Assembly: GCA_945913285.1 (NCBI GenBank)
Contig: CAMEDD010000021.1
Location: 1 to 51,001 of the forward strand
DNA from: Candidatus Sulfopaludibacter sp. SbA3
Lineage (GTDB): Bacteria > Pseudomonadota > Alphaproteobacteria > Caulobacterales > Hyphomonadaceae
Reading direction: 5' to 3'
Length of the DNA stretch: 51,001 nucleotides
The notes under the pieces were generated by a model. That model saw only the letters and a program-made list of their open reading frames with translations, was not told the origin of the DNA and did not search any database. The translations under genes and the position numbers were made by a program. Shown one piece after another: positions 46,516 to 51,001 of the stretch; position 1 is the stretch's first letter; every line of letters begins with the position of its first letter.

Positions 46516-47376
46516 ATGACATCCCCGCAATCTCTGCTTTTTGTTTTCGGGCTTGGCTACAGCGCCCTGCAGCTGGCGGCTGAACTTCGCCCGGCAGGCT
46601 GGCGTGTGGCCGGAACCGTGCGCACGCCGGGCAAGGCGGCAGAGCTGCAGGCGCAGGGCATCGAGGCTGAGGTCTGGGCCGGGGAGGGCGCAGTCAACGT
46701 CCCTGACAACGCCCACTGGCTGATCACCTTGCCGCCTGGCCGCGAGGGGTGTCCGGCCGCATTGGCGGCAAGCGCCAAGGCAGCCTCCGCGCCGTCCATA
46801 ACCTATCTGTCGACCACGGGTGTTTATGGAGACCAGCGCGGCGGCTGGGCCTTCGAATGGAGCCCGGTCGCACCGGCTTCGCCGCGCGCGGCCGCCCGCG
46901 TCCTCGCCGAAAACCAGTGGCTCGGCGCCAGCGATGGCGGCGCCCGCATTGTCCGGCTGCCGGGCATCTATGGACCCGGACGATCCCCTTTTGACCGGAT
47001 CCGCGACCGCACCGCCCAGCGCATCATCAAGCCGGGGCAGGTCTTCTCCCGCGTCCACGTCCATGACATCGCCAGCGGACTTGCCGCTCTTATGCTGCGG
47101 CCCCGCGCAGCAGGCGTGTTCCACCTTTGCGACGATCTTCCCGCCCCGCCTCAGGACGTGACAGCCTATGCGGCGCAGCTACTCGGCCTGCCGCCGCCGC
47201 CGGAAGTCCCCTTTGCCGAAGCCGGCCTCAGCGACATGGCGGCCAGCTTCTATGCCGAGTGCAAACGTGTGGGGAACGCACGCGCCAAGTCCGCGCTCGG
47301 CTGGCGGCCCCGTTACACCTCCTATCGGGAGGGCCTCGCGGCGGTTTTTGCAGAGGAAAGCACTGGTTCCCTTTGA
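46516..47376 (+). CDS. NAD(P)-dependent epimerase/dehydratase-like protein (YeeZ-like)
   Basis: 286 residues, atypical extended SDR. LFVFGLGYSALQLAAEL is a Rossmann dinucleotide motif, YLSTTGVYGDQRGGW contains the SDR Ser/Tyr region in variant form, and RLPGIYGPGRSPFDRI matches the epimerase substrate segment. The classic YxxxK is not seen at the usual place, as in YeeZ-like proteins, so catalysis is uncertain. Diverges from the TPR gene; 89 bases before the alpha-2-macroglobulin gene. Confidence 0.8.
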   Translation: MTSPQSLLFVFGLGYSALQLAAELRPAGWRVAGTVRTPGKAAELQAQGIEAEVWAGEGAVNVPDNAHWLITLPPGREGCPAALAASAKAASAPSITYLSTTGVYGDQRGGWAFEWSPVAPASPRAAARVLAENQWLGASDGGARIVRLPGIYGPGRSPFDRIRDRTAQRIIKPGQVFSRVHVHDIASGLAALMLRPRAAGVFHLCDDLPAPPQDVTAYAAQLLGLPPPPEVPFAEAGLSDMAASFYAECKRVGNARAKSALGWRPRYTSYREGLAAVFAEESTGSL

Positions 47377-47465
47377 AAATTCTTTCTTCCGCCGGAATCG
47401 CGCCCCTATGGCGCCGCTGCGTTCGTGTGTAAGAATAGGTTAAATACTCGGGAGGAGTTTCATCG

Positions 47466-50400
47466 ATGTCAGCCAAGGTCCAGGGTCGGTGGGGGGTCCT
47501 TGGGACGCTCGTGTCAGCGGCAATGCTCGTTCTTGCAGCTTGCGGGGGTTCCCAGACGGCGACAGGGCCCGGCGAAGACAGCGATGGCCAGGTGCTCATC
47601 GCGCGCGCTCCGGCCGACATCGAAGCGGCCCGCAAGCGTGAGGAAGCCCGCCAGCGGGCCCGAGAAGCGGCCGATGCCGAGTTCTCCTATTTCCGCTACC
47701 GGATCGACACCTCAACGGAATCCCCGCTCGCCTGCTTCGTCTTCTCCGCCGCACTTGATCCGAAAACGGACTATTCGCCTTACGTCGAATTCCGCCCCGC
47801 CTTCCGCCCCGCCCTGACGGCCCAGGGCCGCGAGCTCTGCGTCGGCGGCCTCTCCTTTGGCACGACGCGCACCGCGACGATCCTCGCAGGCCTCCCGGCT
47901 GCCGATGGCCGCACGCTGAAGCGCGCCGAAACCGTGCCTATCGATTTTGCCGACCGTCCGCCGTTCGTGGGCTTCAAGGGCACGGGCGTGATCCTGCCGC
48001 GTGAAAATGCCGATGGCTTGCCCATTGAAACTGTCAACGTAGACAAGGTCCGCGTCACAGTCAGCCGCATCAACGACCGCGCACTGGTCTTCAAGAACAT
48101 CAATTCGGGCACGACGACACGCGAGGGCGAGTGGTCCTGGATGTACGGGGCCGATTCGCCTGAAGATGTCGGCGAGGAATTGTTCACCGGCACGATGGAC
48201 GTCGCCGGCTCGCCCAACGCCCCGGTCATCACCGTCTTCCCGCTGCAGGATGTCATCGGCCCGATGAAACCCGGCGCCTATTTCGTCAGCGTCACCGACG
48301 CCGCCGAACGCGGCGATAATGAAGGCCCGGCCGCATCGTCCGGCCGCTGGATCCTGCTGACCGATCTCGCGCTCACCGCCTATCGCGGCGAAAACGGCCT
48401 CGACGTCACCCTTCGCTCCCTGAAGGACGGCAAGATCGTCCGCAATGCCAAGGTGCAATTGCTGGCCGCCAACAACACCGTCCTTGCCGAGACGAAACCC
48501 AACGAACAGGGCCGCGTGAATTTCGATGCGCCCCTGATGAACGGGCAGGGCACGATGGCCCCCCGCCTCGTGCTCGCGACAGCAGCGAACGGCGAACTCG
48601 CAGCGCTTGATCTCGCCCGCGCGCCGGTTGACCTCTCCGAACAGGAAGTCGGCGGCCGCCGCACGCCGGGCCCTGTGGATGCGTATATCTATACCGACCG
48701 CGGCATCTACCGGCCCGGCGAAAGCGTCGAGCTGACGGGCATGCTGCGCGACCGCGCCGGCCGGCAGGTCACCGGCCGAAACGGCCATCTCGTGATCTAC
48801 CGCCCGAATGGGCTTGTTGCGTCGAAGGTCCGGTTCAAGGACCCGAAACCGGGCGCCGTCCTTTCCCGCTTTGACCTGCCGCGCGGCGCGTCCCGCGGCG
48901 AGTGGCGCGCCAGCATCGAAATCGACGGCATTGCCGCCGAGGCCGGCGAAGTTCGCTTCGCGGTCGAGGATTTCGTGCCTCAGCGCATCGCAGTGGACGT
49001 GAAGGCGGACGAAAAGACGGCCCTCAAGGCCGGCGGCGTCCGCGATGTCGAAATCGCCTCGCGCTTCCTGTACGGCGCCCCCGGCGCGGGCCTGACGGTG
49101 AAAGCCGAAGCCCGGCTGGAGGCCGATCCGTCGCCCTTCAAGGCGTTCGAAGGCTTCCTATATGGCCGCCATGACCAGACCTTCGAGGAGCAGATCCTCG
49201 AGTTCGATGATACGACCACGGACGGTGCCGGCAAGGCGGTGGTTCGCCTCGCGCCCGGAACGGCGGGCTCGAATTCCGGCCTGCCGCTGCGCCTCAATAC
49301 GGTGGTCAGCGTCCTTGAGCCCGGTGGCCGCTCCGTTGCCGAAGGCGTCCGCGTGCCCTACCGGCCCGAAGGCCTCTATGTCGGCGTGAAGCCAGCCTTT
49401 GAGTCCAGCGTGGAAGAAGGCGGCGAGGCGAAGTTTGAAGTCGTTGCGATGAACGCGGATGGCAAGGCAGTTGCCCAGCGCCTCAGCTGGAAAGTGCTCG
49501 CCATCGACTATCACTATGACTGGTACCGGGACGGAGAACAGTGGACCTGGCGCCGCTCGCGCACGGTCACGAAAGTCAATGAAGGCGTCCTGACGACCCC
49601 CGCCGGCGGTGCCGGCCAGATCAAGGCGCCTGGCCTTGAATGGGGCAGCCATGAACTCGTCATCGAAGGGCAAGGCGCTTATGCCAGCTCCGGCGCCAGC
49701 ACCAGCTTCTATGTTGGCTGGGGCGGCTGGACGAGTGAAGACGGCACCGAAGCCCCTGACCGGGTGAAGGTCGTTGCCTCCGAGAAATCGCCGAAGGTCG
49801 GCCAGAGCGCCGAGCTGACGATCGTGCCGCCCTATGACGGGCAGGCGCAGGTCGTCGTTGCGACCGACCGTGTGCTGAGCGTCCAGAACCTATCGGTCAC
49901 AGCCAAAGGCACCAAGATCACGCTGCCGGTCACGGCCGAGTGGGGCGAAGGCGCCTATGTGATGGTCACGGTCTATTCCGGCCGCGACCCCGTGCTCAAT
50001 GCGAAACCCCGCCGCGCTGTAGGCGTCGCCCATGTCCCGGTCGACATGGCCTCTCGCACCTTCAAGGTGGCGATCGCCGCGCCGGATGTGGCCCGTCCCC
50101 TTACGGAGCAATCGGTCGACGTGACCATCACGGGCGGACCGAAGGAACAGGTCTACCTGACCCTGGCCGCTGTCGATGAGGGCATCCTGCGTCTGACCAA
50201 GTTCAAGTCGCCTGACCCTGTCGCGCATTACTTCGGTCGCAAGGCGCTCGGCGTCGAGCTGCACGATGATTATGGCCGCCTGCTCGATCCCAACATGGGT
50301 ATGCCGGCAGAGGTTCGCGTCGGCGGCGACCAGCTGGGCGGCGAAGGCCTAACGGTCGTTCCCACCAAGTCTGTGGTGATCTTCTCCGGCCTCGTCGAAG

Positions 50401-51001
50401 TAAAGAATGGCCGCGCCAAGATCCCGCTGGCCTTGCCGGAATTCAACGGCGAGCTGCGCCTGATGGCCGTCGCCTGGTCCAAAACGGGTCTCGGCTCGGC
50501 CGAGAAGAAGATGACGGTGCGCGACAAGGCGCCTACCGATCTGGTCATGCCGCGCTTCCTTGCCCCCGGCGATGAAGCGGTGATCACGGCCAGTATCGAT
50601 AACGTCGAACTCGCGACCGGCGCATTCATCGCCAAGGTCACCGGCGGCGCGCAGGTCAGCGTTCCCGCCGCGCAGCTTTCCCGCACGCTCGCCAAGGGCC
50701 AGCGCGCGGACCTGCCGGTGCGTGTTGCCGCCAAAGGCGAAGGCATCTCGCCGCTACGCATCGATGTGACAGGGCCGGATGGATACAAGGTCGCGCGCAG
50801 CTATGAAATCCAGACCCGCTCGCCCTACCTGCCGGAATCGCGCGCCATGACGAAGCTCATGAAGCCGGGCGAATCCTTCAGCATCGGCAAGGACCTGCTG
50901 AAAGGCTACGTTCCGGGTTCGGCCGATGTGGCCGTTGGCTTCTCGCCGATCCCGGTCGATGCCGCGACGCTCTATGCTTCGCTCGACCGCTATCCCTATG
51001 G
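47466..51001 (+). CDS. Bacterial alpha-2-macroglobulin lipoprotein (3' end outside window)
   Basis: At least 1,178 residues, cut by the window edge; family members reach ~1,650-1,900. A signal segment with lipobox LAAC (Cys26) predicts a lipoprotein facing the periplasm. The MG1/MG2-type domain includes VDAYIYTDRGIYRPGESVEL, followed by many beta-rich macroglobulin domains and AAVDEGILRLTKFKSPDP before the bait and alpha-2-macroglobulin region. These proteins trap proteases after bait cleavage. The thioester CxEQ, if present, would lie beyond the edge. GGGAGGAG precedes ATG 47466. The usual partner pbpC would have to be downstream, outside the window. Confidence 0.9.
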   Translation, partial: MSAKVQGRWGVLGTLVSAAMLVLAACGGSQTATGPGEDSDGQVLIARAPADIEAARKREEARQRAREAADAEFSYFRYRIDTSTESPLACFVFSAALDPKTDYSPYVEFRPAFRPALTAQGRELCVGGLSFGTTRTATILAGLPAADGRTLKRAETVPIDFADRPPFVGFKGTGVILPRENADGLPIETVNVDKVRVTVSRINDRALVFKNINSGTTTREGEWSWMYGADSPEDVGEELFTGTMDVAGSPNAPVITVFPLQDVIGPMKPGAYFVSVTDAAERGDNEGPAASSGRWILLTDLALTAYRGENGLDVTLRSLKDGKIVRNAKVQLLAANNTVLAETKPNEQGRVNFDAPLMNGQGTMAPRLVLATAANGELAALDLARAPVDLSEQEVGGRRTPGPVDAYIYTDRGIYRPGESVELTGMLRDRAGRQVTGRNGHLVIYRPNGLVASKVRFKDPKPGAVLSRFDLPRGASRGEWRASIEIDGIAAEAGEVRFAVEDFVPQRIAVDVKADEKTALKAGGVRDVEIASRFLYGAPGAGLTVKAEARLEADPSPFKAFEGFLYGRHDQTFEEQILEFDDTTTDGAGKAVVRLAPGTAGSNSGLPLRLNTVVSVLEPGGRSVAEGVRVPYRPEGLYVGVKPAFESSVEEGGEAKFEVVAMNADGKAVAQRLSWKVLAIDYHYDWYRDGEQWTWRRSRTVTKVNEGVLTTPAGGAGQIKAPGLEWGSHELVIEGQGAYASSGASTSFYVGWGGWTSEDGTEAPDRVKVVASEKSPKVGQSAELTIVPPYDGQAQVVVATDRVLSVQNLSVTAKGTKITLPVTAEWGEGAYVMVTVYSGRDPVLNAKPRRAVGVAHVPVDMASRTFKVAIAAPDVARPLTEQSVDVTITGGPKEQVYLTLAAVDEGILRLTKFKSPDPVAHYFGRKALGVELHDDYGRLLDPNMGMPAEVRVGGDQLGGEGLTVVPTKSVVIFSGLVEVKNGRAKIPLALPEFNGELRLMAVAWSKTGLGSAEKKMTVRDKAPTDLVMPRFLAPGDEAVITASIDNVELATGAFIAKVTGGAQVSVPAAQLSRTLAKGQRADLPVRVAAKGEGISPLRIDVTGPDGYKVARSYEIQTRSPYLPESRAMTKLMKPGESFSIGKDLLKGYVPGSADVAVGFSPIPVDAATLYASLDRYPY

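Overview
The window is about 51 kb of GC-rich DNA from an alphaproteobacterium. Three things point there: the dcw gene order and short ATGA overlaps, the pilA-cpaABCDEF-tadBC locus, and the OxyR and H-NOX types. The set would fit a Hyphomonas or Maricaulis-like member of the Hyphomonadaceae, but the genus is an inference and no rRNA or tRNA is present to test it.

Layout. Positions 1-4550 are accessory: the tail of a cysteine-rich protein with a strong terminator, a tandem UspA protein flanked by two copies of a ~67 bp intergenic repeat, a phd/vapC-type toxin-antitoxin pair, an IS256-type transposase remnant, and a ~0.65 kb stretch (3031-3708) that ends in a clear minus-strand terminator but has no recognisable gene. 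Positions 4553-14789 hold uvrB (minus strand, possible SOS box), an NtrC-type response regulator, an H-NOX gas sensor directly followed by a GGDEF-EAL c-di-GMP enzyme, a MarR-GNAT fusion, an MFS permease, a YdeI-like pseudogene and oxyR with a candidate autoregulatory site.

Positions 15111-28243 are a division and cell-wall cluster: mraZ-rsmH-ftsL-ftsI-murE-murF-mraY-murD-ftsW-murG-(small membrane protein)-murC. Nearly every junction overlaps by a few bases, so it is probably one long operon. Upstream of mraZ lie six 10-bp-phased CCAT boxes that look like the MraZ operator. The cluster stops at murC; murB, ddl and ftsQAZ are not present. It meets a convergent lipoprotein gene with a phospholipase A2-like His-Asp motif, followed by an MFS transporter.

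Positions 30667-41858 are the tad/cpa locus for a type IVc (Flp) pilus. pilA, cpaA, B, C, D, E, F, tadB and tadC run on the plus strand. A secretin-N1-like protein and two TadE-like pseudopilins run the other way. The shared upstream region contains a tandem 16-bp repeat. A TadD-like TPR lipoprotein lies ~1.6 kb beyond, after an ALDH7-type aldehyde dehydrogenase. The window ends with an M17 aminopeptidase, a TPR protein, an NAD-dependent epimerase-like protein, and the first ~1,178 codons of a bacterial alpha-2-macroglobulin lipoprotein cut off by the window edge.

Together these are mostly core envelope, division and surface-attachment functions, with redox (OxyR) and probable NO (H-NOX) sensing. 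No CRISPR array, intact transposon or prophage was seen. All functions come from motif and family recognition by eye; no database search was run.
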